Shown here: positions 24,741 through 32,237 of the stretch, one piece after another
How positions within the stretch are numbered: position 1 is the first letter of the stretch
Layout of the letters: the number at the start of each line of letters is the position of its first letter
Assembly (NCBI RefSeq): GCF_018128905.1
Contig: NZ_CP063808.1
Span: forward strand, 3,906,001-3,970,000
DNA from: Streptomyces sp. A2-16
GTDB lineage: Bacteria > Actinomycetota > Actinomycetes > Streptomycetales > Streptomycetaceae
Reading direction: 5' to 3'
DNA length: 64,000 nucleotides
Translations under genes and position numbers: made by a program
The notes under the pieces: generated by a model
What the model was told of the DNA's origin: nothing
Database searches by the model: none
The model's input: the letters and a program-made list of their open reading frames with translations, nothing else

Positions 24741-27197
24741 TCACTCCGGTTCGTACGGCACCCGGATGTCCACCATGCAGACGTCGTCGCGCCGCTCGCC
24801 CGCCAGCAAGGAGGTCAGCAGGGGGGACAGGGAGCCGGACTCGTCCGTGCGGTGGGCCGCGACGGCCGCGGCGAGCCGGTCCAGGCCGTGGTCGATGCCC
24901 TCCGAGGGCCTCTCGATCAGGCCGTCGGTGTAGAAGAGGACACGGTCGCCCGGCTCCAGGACGCAGCGCGCCTCCTGGAAGTTCGGATCGGAGCACGCCC
25001 CCAGCAACATGCCGAGCGGGCGCTCGAGATAGCGCACCTCGGTGCCGCGCACCAGCAGCGGCGGGGTATGGCCGGCCTGGGCCCACACCAGGCAGCGTTC
25101 GGTCGGGTCGTAGCGGGCCAGCACCATGGTCGCGGTGCCGTGCGAGTCGCGCGAGTGCAGCAGCAGGGTGTTGAGACGGGCGAGTGCCCCGGTCAGCGAC
25201 GAGCCCGTGATGACCATGCCCTTGGCGGTGAAACGCAGTTGGGCCATCGTGGCCACGGCGTCGATGCCGTGGCCGGCGACGTCACCGACCACGAACAGGG
25301 CGTCGCCGTCGGGCAGTTCTATGGCGCTGAACCAGTCGCCGCCGACGTGGATGCCCGACTGGGCGGGCAGATAGGCCACTTCGACCCGCAGTCCGGCGAG
25401 GCGGGCCGGCTTGGTGGGCAGGGGCAGCAGCGCGTGCTGGAGCCGGGCGGCCAGCGTGCGCTCGGCGCGCAGCACCCCGTGCTGTGTCACGATCGCCTGC
25501 TCGCTCTCGACGAGGGCCAGTTCGGCGCTGCGCTGCGCGGTGAGGTCCTGGACGAAGCCGTGCACCTCGACGGGTTCGTTCCCGGTGTCCGTCACCACTT
25601 CGGCGACCATCCGCAGGTGGCGGACCTCGTCCCCGGCCCGGATCCGGAACGGGACGTCGAACTGGAGCCCCGAGCACAGCAGTTCCCGCACGGCCCCGGC
25701 CAGCACCGGTGCGTCCTCGGGCAGCGCGAGCCGCGGAAGGTCGGTGAGGTGGACCGGTCCGAGCGCCGGGTCCCGGTTCAGGACGAGGAAGGTCTGGGAG
25801 GACCAGCTGCCCTCGCCGGTGACCAGGTTCCAGTTCGCCCAGCCCAGGTTCCCCAGCCGCTGGACGTCCGCCAGGCGCTGTTCCTGCCGGTCGGAGGAGT
25901 CGTGCCGGACCCAGGTGACGACCAGGGCGCCGCCCAGACGGGCCGCGCGCACCGCGTACGTGCGCAGTTCGGCGGTGCCGTCCACGACCTCCTGGTGGGT
26001 GAACGGCTCACCCTCGAACGGCTCGCCCGTGCTCAACGTGCGCAGACAGCTGTGCCACACCGCCTCGTCGGCCATGCTCGGGAAGCACTCCAGGACCCGT
26101 CGGCCCAGCAGCTGTCCGCCGGTGCGGCCCACGACGTCGACGGCCCCCTTGGTGGCGGCGTCGATGCGGTAGTCCTCGACCTTTCCCGAAGGGGCGCGCA
26201 GCGGCGTCAGCAGCAGCGCCGAGCCCGGCAGGGAGTCGAACACGGGCTGGATGGCGGCGGCCGCGGAGTCGGCAGTGTGCTCCGGCCGGTCGCCGAAGAA
26301 CCGCAGCCAGCCGGCGCACAACCGGACGACCGCCCGCAGGAGCTCCTTGTCCTGCGGTGAGAACGGGCCGCCGCGCTCGCGCAGGATCCCGAGGCAGACC
26401 TCGGCCCCGTCGCCGGTCGGCACCGGCAGCCAGGCGCGGGAGAGCCAGCGCTCGGGCGGGTCCCCGATGAGTACGTGCCGCGCCCGGTCCGTCGGGAAGT
26501 CCTCCAGCCAGCGGGGTTCGCGCGCCCGCAGCGCCTCGATCGCCACGAGCCCGCTCAGCGGGGGGACCTGCGCCCACTGCGCGGCCAGCGTGGCGTCGAT
26601 GCCGGCGTGGCCGATCAGCTCGAGCCCTCCGGCCGGCAGCGACCGGAAGAGCAGCAGCGCATCGGCGCCGACGTCCACCGCGAGCTCCTCCAGGAGGCAG
26701 CCGGCCAGGTCCTGGGGCGTGGCGACGTGGACGAGGGCCTTGCCGAGCCGGCCGAGTGCGGTGAAGCCGTCGTCCGGTTCGACGGTGTCACGCTCGGGGG
26801 CACTGTCCGCCCGGCGGGAGCGCGGGCCGGCCGGACCGGGAACCGCGGACAGGAGGGCGTCGGGAAGGTCGACGTCGACGCCCGCCGGCGCGGGGGTGCC
26901 GGCCGCCGGGGGTGCCAGGGAGCCGAGGGTGATCCAGCACTCCTCCAGCAGTGTGCGGTTGCCGGCCTCGGCGCGCTGGAGCAGCTCCTCGCCGGCCTGG
27001 TCCGGAGCGCACCCGGTCAGCGCCATGAGCGCGCCCCTGGCCCGCTCCAGGACCGCCGAGACGGCGGCCTGGTCCCGCAACCGGTCCATTTCGGCACGCT
27101 GTCGGGCCACGACCCTGGCCAGTGCGGCCATGTCGGGCGCGGTACCGGTGTGGGAAGGGCCGGCGGACTCGCTCGTCACGCGTTGAGCATCGCACAT
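24741..27197 (-). CDS. Multidomain SpoIIE-type PP2C phosphatase with ANTAR-like, GAF and PAS domains
   Basis: A protein of about 818 residues (ATG at 27197; a GTG at 27179 with a -10-like GATGCT six bases before it is an alternative). In order: an ANTAR-like helical segment (about 38-95), a GAF domain (about 150-300), a PAS-like region (about 315-420), a second PAS (about 440-570), and a SpoIIE phosphatase domain (about 600-815) with the metal motifs VGGDWFSAI, VGDVAGHG and LFYTDGLIE. Such enzymes dephosphorylate anti-anti-sigma factors to switch on stress or development sigma factors, in response to a sensed signal. No membrane segment is seen, so it senses a cytoplasmic cue. Confidence 0.85.
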   Translation of the reverse strand: MCDAQRVTSESAGPSHTGTAPDMAALARVVARQRAEMDRLRDQAAVSAVLERARGALMALTGCAPDQAGEELLQRAEAGNRTLLEECWITLGSLAPPAAGTPAPAGVDVDLPDALLSAVPGPAGPRSRRADSAPERDTVEPDDGFTALGRLGKALVHVATPQDLAGCLLEELAVDVGADALLLFRSLPAGGLELIGHAGIDATLAAQWAQVPPLSGLVAIEALRAREPRWLEDFPTDRARHVLIGDPPERWLSRAWLPVPTGDGAEVCLGILRERGGPFSPQDKELLRAVVRLCAGWLRFFGDRPEHTADSAAAAIQPVFDSLPGSALLLTPLRAPSGKVEDYRIDAATKGAVDVVGRTGGQLLGRRVLECFPSMADEAVWHSCLRTLSTGEPFEGEPFTHQEVVDGTAELRTYAVRAARLGGALVVTWVRHDSSDRQEQRLADVQRLGNLGWANWNLVTGEGSWSSQTFLVLNRDPALGPVHLTDLPRLALPEDAPVLAGAVRELLCSGLQFDVPFRIRAGDEVRHLRMVAEVVTDTGNEPVEVHGFVQDLTAQRSAELALVESEQAIVTQHGVLRAERTLAARLQHALLPLPTKPARLAGLRVEVAYLPAQSGIHVGGDWFSAIELPDGDALFVVGDVAGHGIDAVATMAQLRFTAKGMVITGSSLTGALARLNTLLLHSRDSHGTATMVLARYDPTERCLVWAQAGHTPPLLVRGTEVRYLERPLGMLLGACSDPNFQEARCVLEPGDRVLFYTDGLIERPSEGIDHGLDRLAAAVAAHRTDESGSLSPLLTSLLAGERRDDVCMVDIRVPYEPE

Positions 27198-27288
27198 GCC
27201 CGCGGGTCGATCGCGCTCTTGTGGACACACATCCCACCCACCGGTGACACCGCGCGTCGACCGACTGCCGGCCCCCTCGGTGGCGGGG

Positions 27289-27855
27289 TCAGTGGTCGGG
27301 CGGCGGGTACAGCCACCTGCGCAGCACCCGGCTCAGCAGGGGCATCACCAAGTAGGTGAGCAGGGGAAGCAGCACCACCGGGAAGACCGCGGCCCGCACC
27401 GGCAGGGGCCAGGCGGCGGTGCGGGGCGTCACCAGCCACTGGATCAGCAGTGTGCACGGGAAGGCGCCGAGGAACGTGGTCAGCACCATCTTCCAGCGGA
27501 CCGGGGGCCGCGTGGTGGTGCCGGGCAGGCTGAACCAGGTCTCGAGTCCGGTGGTCGACTGCCGTTCGCTGCCGAGCTCCGTGGCGATGTCGTCGATCCG
27601 CTCGTGCCAGGCGGCCCGCTCGTCCGACTCCAGCCAGGCGGTGAGCCGGTGAGCGTCGGACCAGCGCAGCACCGCGTGGAAGCGGTGGCCGTCCTCGGGG
27701 CGCAGCCAGGAGACGCCCTCATTGCCGGGGAACCGCCGGGCGCACTGGGTGATCCCGCGCGTCCAGCGCTCGAAATCCTGCTCCCGGCCGGGGCGCACCT
27801 CCCACGTGAGGACCGTGGTGACCGGATCGCCGCGCCGTACTTCGGTGGTGCTCAT
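27289..27855 (-). CDS. Antibiotic-biosynthesis-monooxygenase-fold protein with two membrane helices
   Basis: Start taken at the ATG at 27855; a GTG at 27873 is in frame. The first 100 residues resemble the ABM ferredoxin-like fold (VTTVLTWEVRPGREQDFERWTRGI, then a His/Trp pattern in FHAVLRWSD). The C-terminal part holds two hydrophobic helices (MVLTTFLGAFPCTLLIQWLV and AAVFPVVLLPLLTYLVMP), so the domain is tethered to the membrane. This DUF-like combination is common in actinobacteria and is usually annotated as an ABM protein; no enzymatic activity is proven for it. It follows a small helical gene by 48 bases, likely in one operon. Confidence 0.72.
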   Translation of the reverse strand: MSTTEVRRGDPVTTVLTWEVRPGREQDFERWTRGITQCARRFPGNEGVSWLRPEDGHRFHAVLRWSDAHRLTAWLESDERAAWHERIDDIATELGSERQSTTGLETWFSLPGTTTRPPVRWKMVLTTFLGAFPCTLLIQWLVTPRTAAWPLPVRAAVFPVVLLPLLTYLVMPLLSRVLRRWLYPPPDH

Positions 27856-27903
27856 GTTCGCCACGGGTCCCACGGACGGCGTGGGTCATGCCTCGCGGAC
27901 GGC

Positions 27904-28290
27904 TCAGCGCCCGTGGTGGTCGACCAGGGCCTGGGTGACCGCGCGGATGCTGCGGGCGATGTGCTGCAGCTGGAGCACCTCGGCCGCGTACAGCTTGATC
28001 GTGTGCTCGATGACCGATTCCGGCAGCCCGAGCGACGGCAGGTCCGCCCGGGCGGTCTGCAGTGCGGTGCGGGCGACCCTGATCTCGTGCTGGACCTGGA
28101 TCTGCGCGTGCCGGGCGAGGAGCACGGTGTGCCGCATCAGGGCCGGATAGCTCGCGTACCGCGCCGGCACCAGCTCGCGCAGCCACTTGGCCGCGGAGCG
28201 CTCCCAGTCGTAGCTGCCGGGCGTCTTGACCTGGCAGGGCCAGTCCGGGCCGGTGCGCGTGGTGGTCCGCGTGGTCGTCATCAGGGGCAT
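27904..28290 (-). CDS. Small helical protein of unknown function
   Basis: A 128-residue protein with GGAAG about ten bases before the ATG. After a Thr/Arg-rich start it is mainly helical, with regular Leu/Ile/Ala spacing (HTVLLARHAQIQVQHEIRV, then IRAVTQALVDHHGR). No known domain is recognised and there is no membrane segment. It precedes the ABM-fold gene and may be cotranscribed with it. Confidence 0.62.
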   Translation of the reverse strand: MPLMTTTRTTTRTGPDWPCQVKTPGSYDWERSAAKWLRELVPARYASYPALMRHTVLLARHAQIQVQHEIRVARTALQTARADLPSLGLPESVIEHTIKLYAAEVLQLQHIARSIRAVTQALVDHHGR

Positions 28291-28645
28291 GGTGATCGCT
28301 TCCGGGTGTGCGGCGTCGTGCGGGTGGTCCGACGGGTTGGGCGGCCCCGGCCTAGGGGATGACCGGGGCCGCCATGGGCTCGCGTGCAGGCGAGGCCCTA
28401 CCGAACACCCCGAGCGCCGACGCGGGTAGGTGACGACGGCCCGGGATGTCCGTAACAGGAGCCCTCTCGGGCGGTGTGGGGGTGGGGACGGGGACAGGGG
28501 TGCGGATGCTCCCGGAGGTGTCCCGGGGTGATCCGTGAGCAGTATTTATATATGCCGTCTGCTTGGCAAGGCGTATGAAAACATTCATGCTCGATTTATT
28601 ACGGATGCTCCCGGTGTGCAGCCGTATGACCGGGGTCGGAGGGGC
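28291..28645. other. Intergenic region with an AT-rich island between 13-bp direct repeats
   Basis: The 355 bases hold no supported gene. CGGATGCTCCCGG occurs at 28503-28515 and again at 28602-28614. Between the copies is a strikingly AT-rich stretch (about 28540-28601) with ATGAAAACATTCAT, an inverted repeat with a four-base centre, at 28575-28588. A minus-strand ORF starting in the palindrome has no ribosome site and turns into GC-bias sequence. The island may be a small insertion scar or a promoter. Confidence 0.5.
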
Positions 28646-29569
28646 TCAGTCCCGGAGGAAGAACTGGTGCTGGTCGGAGATCTGCTCGTACTCCTCGAGC
28701 CGCGCCTGGGTGCGCTCGGGATCGGCGTCGGTCATGGCCTGGAGCAGGGCGGCGGCGATCACGCCGGGTGCCGCGTAGGAGTCGAAGACCAGCCGGGAGC
28801 CGGTGCCGGTGGAGAAGAGGACGTCCGCCTCGTCGGCCACGTGCCCGAGGGCCAGGTCCGTGACGAGGGCGACCTTCAGTCCGGCGCTGCGGGCGACCCG
28901 CAGGGCGGTGAGGGTCTCCTGGGCATGCCGCGGCATCGAGAACGCGAGCACCCAGGTGCCGCCCGCCTCGCGCGACTGCAGGAGGGCGTCGTAGGCGACG
29001 CTGCCGCCGCGGGTGACCAGCCGCACGTCGGGATGGATACGGCGGGCGGCGTAGGCGAAGTACTCGGCCAGTGACGCCGAGATGCGCAGGCCCAGGACGG
29101 TCAGCGGGGTCGACTCGGAGAAGCTGCGGCCGAGTTCGATCATCCGGTCGGGGTCGGCGAAGTCGCGCCGCAGGTTCTCCAGGTTCTCGATCTCCGCGTC
29201 GACCGCGGCCTGGAGCTCGTTGCCGCGCGACTCGTCGTCGGCGAGCGGGCCGCCGGCGAGCGTGCCGAGCGCGATGGACTGAAGCTTCTCCCGCAGGGCG
29301 GGGTAGCCGCTGAAGCCCACGGCCGCGGCGAACCGCGTCACCGAGGGCTGGCTCACGCCGACCCGCTCCGCGAGATCGGTGATGGACAGGAACGCCGCTT
29401 CGGTGATGTGCTCGATCAGGTACTGCGCGATGCGCCGCTGCCCCGGGGAGAGCCGGGGCCTGTCGAAGAGGGTCCTGAGCTGGGAGGCCGGGGCGGCCTC
29501 CGCTTCCGGTGCGGTCTTGCCCGAGGTGATCGCGGATGCCTGTGCGCGTGCCTGCTGCGGCGATGACAC
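28646..29569 (-). CDS. MurR/RpiR-family transcriptional regulator (HTH plus SIS domain)
   Basis: I start at the GTG at 29569 because GGAGG lies seven bases upstream; a GTG at 29593 would add eight residues and has a TATGTT eight bases before it. The 307-residue protein has an N-terminal helix-turn-helix (ITDLAERVGVSQPSVTRFAAAVGFSGYPALREKL) and a C-terminal SIS sugar-phosphate-binding domain (ISASLAEYFAYAARRI, then AFSMPRHAQETL). Members respond to phosphosugars and control amino-sugar or sugar use. No metabolic gene is directly adjacent, so the regulon is not evident. Confidence 0.88.
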   Translation of the reverse strand: MSSPQQARAQASAITSGKTAPEAEAAPASQLRTLFDRPRLSPGQRRIAQYLIEHITEAAFLSITDLAERVGVSQPSVTRFAAAVGFSGYPALREKLQSIALGTLAGGPLADDESRGNELQAAVDAEIENLENLRRDFADPDRMIELGRSFSESTPLTVLGLRISASLAEYFAYAARRIHPDVRLVTRGGSVAYDALLQSREAGGTWVLAFSMPRHAQETLTALRVARSAGLKVALVTDLALGHVADEADVLFSTGTGSRLVFDSYAAPGVIAAALLQAMTDADPERTQARLEEYEQISDQHQFFLRD

Positions 29570-29632
29570 CGAGGCGCCTCCTTTGTCTGCCACGGGGAGT
29601 CAACATAGCCCACACCCCACGGTGACCAGCGC

Positions 29633-29779
29633 TTGTACGAAAGCGTCCGGCCACCGCCGATCGGAGCGGATGCGCCGGCGCCGATCGGGACGGGTACGTC
29701 GGCGCCGACCGGGAACCCGCCGCTGGGCAAGACCTTCGTCGACATCCGGTTCGACGACGTCCGATCCGACGACACCTGA
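29633..29779 (+). CDS. Possible small repeat-containing ORF
   Basis: A frame from TTG at 29633 encodes 48 residues. Its middle is three imperfect eight-residue repeats (PIGADAPA, PIGTGTSA, PTGNPPLG), each from 24 bases (29657-29728), and its end, GKTFVDIRFDDVRSDDT, looks protein-like. The stop at 29777-29779 overlaps the GAGGAG ribosome site of the next small gene. No good start or ribosome site is visible, so this may be the tail of a decayed or wrongly assembled gene. Confidence 0.35.
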   Translation: MYESVRPPPIGADAPAPIGTGTSAPTGNPPLGKTFVDIRFDDVRSDDT

Positions 29780-29792
29780 GGAGCGGCCCCGT

Positions 29793-29957
29793 ATGACGGT
29801 CCCCGAGAAGAACCGGCGCACGACCGACACCACCGAGGAGCTCCTGCACCCGCACCACGAGGAGAGCGCGGCCCCCGCACCCGGCGGCAGCGGCCGCACC
29901 CTGCGCGAGGCGTTCGAGGAAGCGCGGGTGGAACCCGACGACTTCGCCCGGGAATGA
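29793..29957 (+). CDS. Small hydrophilic protein of unknown function
   Basis: The ATG at 29793 is nine bases after GAGGAG. The 54-residue product is very polar: a Thr/Glu/His-rich N-terminal half (RTTDTTEELLHPHHEE), a Gly/Pro linker and an acidic helix ending EEARVEPDDFARE. It resembles no domain I know. It ends 40 bases before the DUF3662 gene, in a set of small genes running in the same direction. Confidence 0.55.
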   Translation: MTVPEKNRRTTDTTEELLHPHHEESAAPAPGGSGRTLREAFEEARVEPDDFARE

Positions 29958-29997
29958 CTCCGCCCACGACACAAGAGCTTTCGGCAGGTGACAGGAC

Positions 29998-30399
29998 ATG
30001 GGTGCGCTGAGCGCGCTGGAACAGGCAATGGAGCACGGCTGGGAGGCACTGTGGGCGCGGGTCGTCGACCGGGAGCCCGTCGAACTCCTCGACGCGTTGC
30101 GGCGCGAGTGCGACAGCAACGTCGTCGTGTGCAGTGAGCGCCGGGTGGTGGTCCCCAACGCGTACGACGTCGAGCTCGCGGACTTCGCCTACGACGAACT
30201 CGTGCGCCGGGGCACCGACGTGGGCCAGGAGCTCACCGACAGCCTGGCCCGGCACGGTGAGCGGCAGGGCTACGAGTGGGCGGGCCCCCTCACGGTGCAC
30301 ATCAGCAGGTCGGCCCAGGTGCCCAACGGCCGCTACCGGGTGGCGAGCAGGGCGATGGCGCACGTGAGCGCCGAGGGGTTCCAGGACGCGATGCGCTGA
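29998..30399 (+). CDS. Stand-alone DUF3662 (FhaA N-terminal-type) protein
   Basis: A 133-residue protein that matches the DUF3662 domain found at the N terminus of FhaA: LEQAMEHGWEALWARV at the start, RVVVPNAYDVELADFAYDEL in the middle, and a strand-rich end with GPLTVHISRSAQVPNGRYRV. In FhaA this domain is joined to a phosphothreonine-binding FHA domain and takes part in cell-wall signalling with the PknA/PknB kinases. Here the FHA domain is missing: the frame stops right after the domain, inside the first copy of an 18-bp repeat. Confidence 0.78.
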   Translation: MGALSALEQAMEHGWEALWARVVDREPVELLDALRRECDSNVVVCSERRVVVPNAYDVELADFAYDELVRRGTDVGQELTDSLARHGERQGYEWAGPLTVHISRSAQVPNGRYRVASRAMAHVSAEGFQDAMR

Positions 30400-30441
30400 A
30401 CGGACGCGATGCGCCGAGTGGTCGCGATGCGCTGCGGAACG
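30388..30441. repeat. Three tandem 18-bp repeats at the end of the DUF3662 gene
   Basis: GCGATGCGC occurs at 30388, 30406 and 30424, exactly 18 bp apart, with partly conserved spacers. The first copy contains the stop codon of the DUF3662 gene. Eighteen bases is six codons, so copy number changes could move the stop without a frameshift. Confidence 0.6.
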
Positions 30442-30467
30442 GACGCGTCCCGGGCCCGGTGCGGTGA

Positions 30468-32147
30468 TCATCGCCGATAGATCGTGATCGAGTGACCGAC
30501 CTCGTCGACGGGACGGCTGCTGTCGATCAATTCGGCCAGCCGTCCCTTCGCCTTGGCAACCGAGGAGTCCGACACGACCAGCAGCCCGCGCACGTCGCCG
30601 ACCGGCACCTCGCGTGGATCGGACGCCTCGATGCCGTAGGCGGACGGCACCCCGCTGCCCTTGTAGACGAGCCAGATCCGCTCGTCCGGGTAGCGCTCGC
30701 GCAGCCGGTCGGCGAGCCGGCCGAGGTCCTGGCCCCAGTCGACGTTCGAGTCGTGCAGCCGCAGATGGGTGCGGGCCGGTCCGCCGAACGCCTCGTTGGA
30801 GTACGGCAGGTAGAAGGGAAAGGCCCGCAGCGAGCTGACGGCGACGAACAGCACCAGCGCCGCGGTCACGACGATCGCCGGTCGTCGGCGCACGGCCAGG
30901 ACACAACCGGCCGCCACCGTCAGGAACATGGGCAGGAAGAGCACGTACCGGGTGCCGAAGTCCCGGGACCCGGTCATGGCCGAGGCGAGCAGCACTCCGG
31001 CGGGCACGAGCAGGTACGGCGCGGCGGGCCGCACCCGCCGTACCGTCACCAGCACCACGGCCCCCGCGGCCCACAGCGCGAGCAGACCCAGCGGGGTCTT
31101 CACCAGCAGCGCCGCCGGCAGGTAGTACCAGAGGTGCCCGGTGTACACCCGCCCGAACAGGAAGCCCTCCCACGGGTGGTTCTCGAAGCGGAACTGGAGG
31201 CGCATCCCGTCCGCGTAGGCCTGGGGGAACGGCAGCAGGTCGACGAGGGTCCCCCGCAGCCCGTGCACCACCGGCACCGGGTCCTGGGACGTCCACCGCA
31301 GCCGCGGATCGACCACCAGGTACGAGGCCCATACGACGGCGACGGCAGCCAGCGTCAGCACGGCGGCCCCCGCGAGCACGTCAAGGATCCGCTTGCGCGT
31401 CCCGTCGTCGCGAGCCGCGCTCCACACCGAGAACGCGGCGAGTCCCAGCAGGACCGGCACGGCCGGCAGCGCGCTCATCTTGGTCGCCAGCGCCGCCCCG
31501 AGCGCCAGGCCGGCGAGCGGCACGTACAGCCGTGGCCGCACTCGGGCCCGCCACAGCAGCCACACCGAGGTGAGCAGGAACCCGGCCGTCGGCACGTCGA
31601 GCGTGGCCAGCGAGCCGTGGGCGACGACGTCGGGGGAGAAGGAGTACAGGGCGAGTGCCGCGAGGCCCGCGGCCGTCCCGGCGAGTTCCCGGGCGAAGGT
31701 GAACACGACCAGCCCGAACAGCAGTGTCAGCACGATCACCGGGAGCCGGGCCCAGAACATCAGCTGCCAGGGGTCGTTGCCCGACTCGTACAGCAGGTGG
31801 GGGCCCAGGTCGATCTGGGGGCCGTCGAACGCCGTGTCCACGTGCGGGTCGGCGATCGCCACCCCGACGGCGATCACGAGCTTGCCGAGCGGCGGGTGCT
31901 CGGGGTTGTAGCGGATGCCCTGGCCGTGCAGGTACTCGGCGGCGGTGGCCACGTAGACGGGTTCGTCGATCGTGGGGGTCTGCTGCACGGCGATGGTCAC
32001 CATGGCGGCGGCCATCTGCGCGAGCAGCACGGCGACGAGCAGCGGCACCAGCCGGCGCCTGACCTTTCGCGGCCGTCGCACCTCGTCGTCGCGGGTCCCG
32101 GACCCGGGGGCAGGGTCCAGGACCGTCTGCTGCTCGCTCGCCATCAT
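30468..32147 (-). CDS. GT39-like (PMT/ArnT-type) integral membrane glycosyltransferase
   Basis: A 559-residue protein with about eleven membrane helices. The first extracellular loop carries the acidic pair expected in GT-C enzymes, in PTIDEPVYVATAAEYL, followed by YNPEHPPLGKL, a motif shared by PMT-family transferases. The C-terminal 120 residues form a soluble domain with DSNVDWGQDLGRLADRL and a long strand-helix part. Enzymes of this type use a polyprenyl-phosphate sugar and transfer it to a protein or cell-envelope glycan outside the membrane. The start is ATG-ATG at 32147 after a GGGG site. Confidence 0.83.
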   Translation of the reverse strand: MMASEQQTVLDPAPGSGTRDDEVRRPRKVRRRLVPLLVAVLLAQMAAAMVTIAVQQTPTIDEPVYVATAAEYLHGQGIRYNPEHPPLGKLVIAVGVAIADPHVDTAFDGPQIDLGPHLLYESGNDPWQLMFWARLPVIVLTLLFGLVVFTFARELAGTAAGLAALALYSFSPDVVAHGSLATLDVPTAGFLLTSVWLLWRARVRPRLYVPLAGLALGAALATKMSALPAVPVLLGLAAFSVWSAARDDGTRKRILDVLAGAAVLTLAAVAVVWASYLVVDPRLRWTSQDPVPVVHGLRGTLVDLLPFPQAYADGMRLQFRFENHPWEGFLFGRVYTGHLWYYLPAALLVKTPLGLLALWAAGAVVLVTVRRVRPAAPYLLVPAGVLLASAMTGSRDFGTRYVLFLPMFLTVAAGCVLAVRRRPAIVVTAALVLFVAVSSLRAFPFYLPYSNEAFGGPARTHLRLHDSNVDWGQDLGRLADRLRERYPDERIWLVYKGSGVPSAYGIEASDPREVPVGDVRGLLVVSDSSVAKAKGRLAELIDSSRPVDEVGHSITIYRR

Positions 32148-32237
32148 CCGCCCCGCGGTGGGACCGGCCGCGTGGCGGGAGCGATCCGAAAGCGCCTCAT
32201 GAGGGCCACTCTCGCATCAGCTCCCGCCCCGCGGACA

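Noticed and set aside
28352..28588. 78-codon minus-strand frame starting in the AT-rich island.
   Set aside because: No ribosome site, sharp change of composition after 17 codons, and Pro/Ala-rich content without domain.
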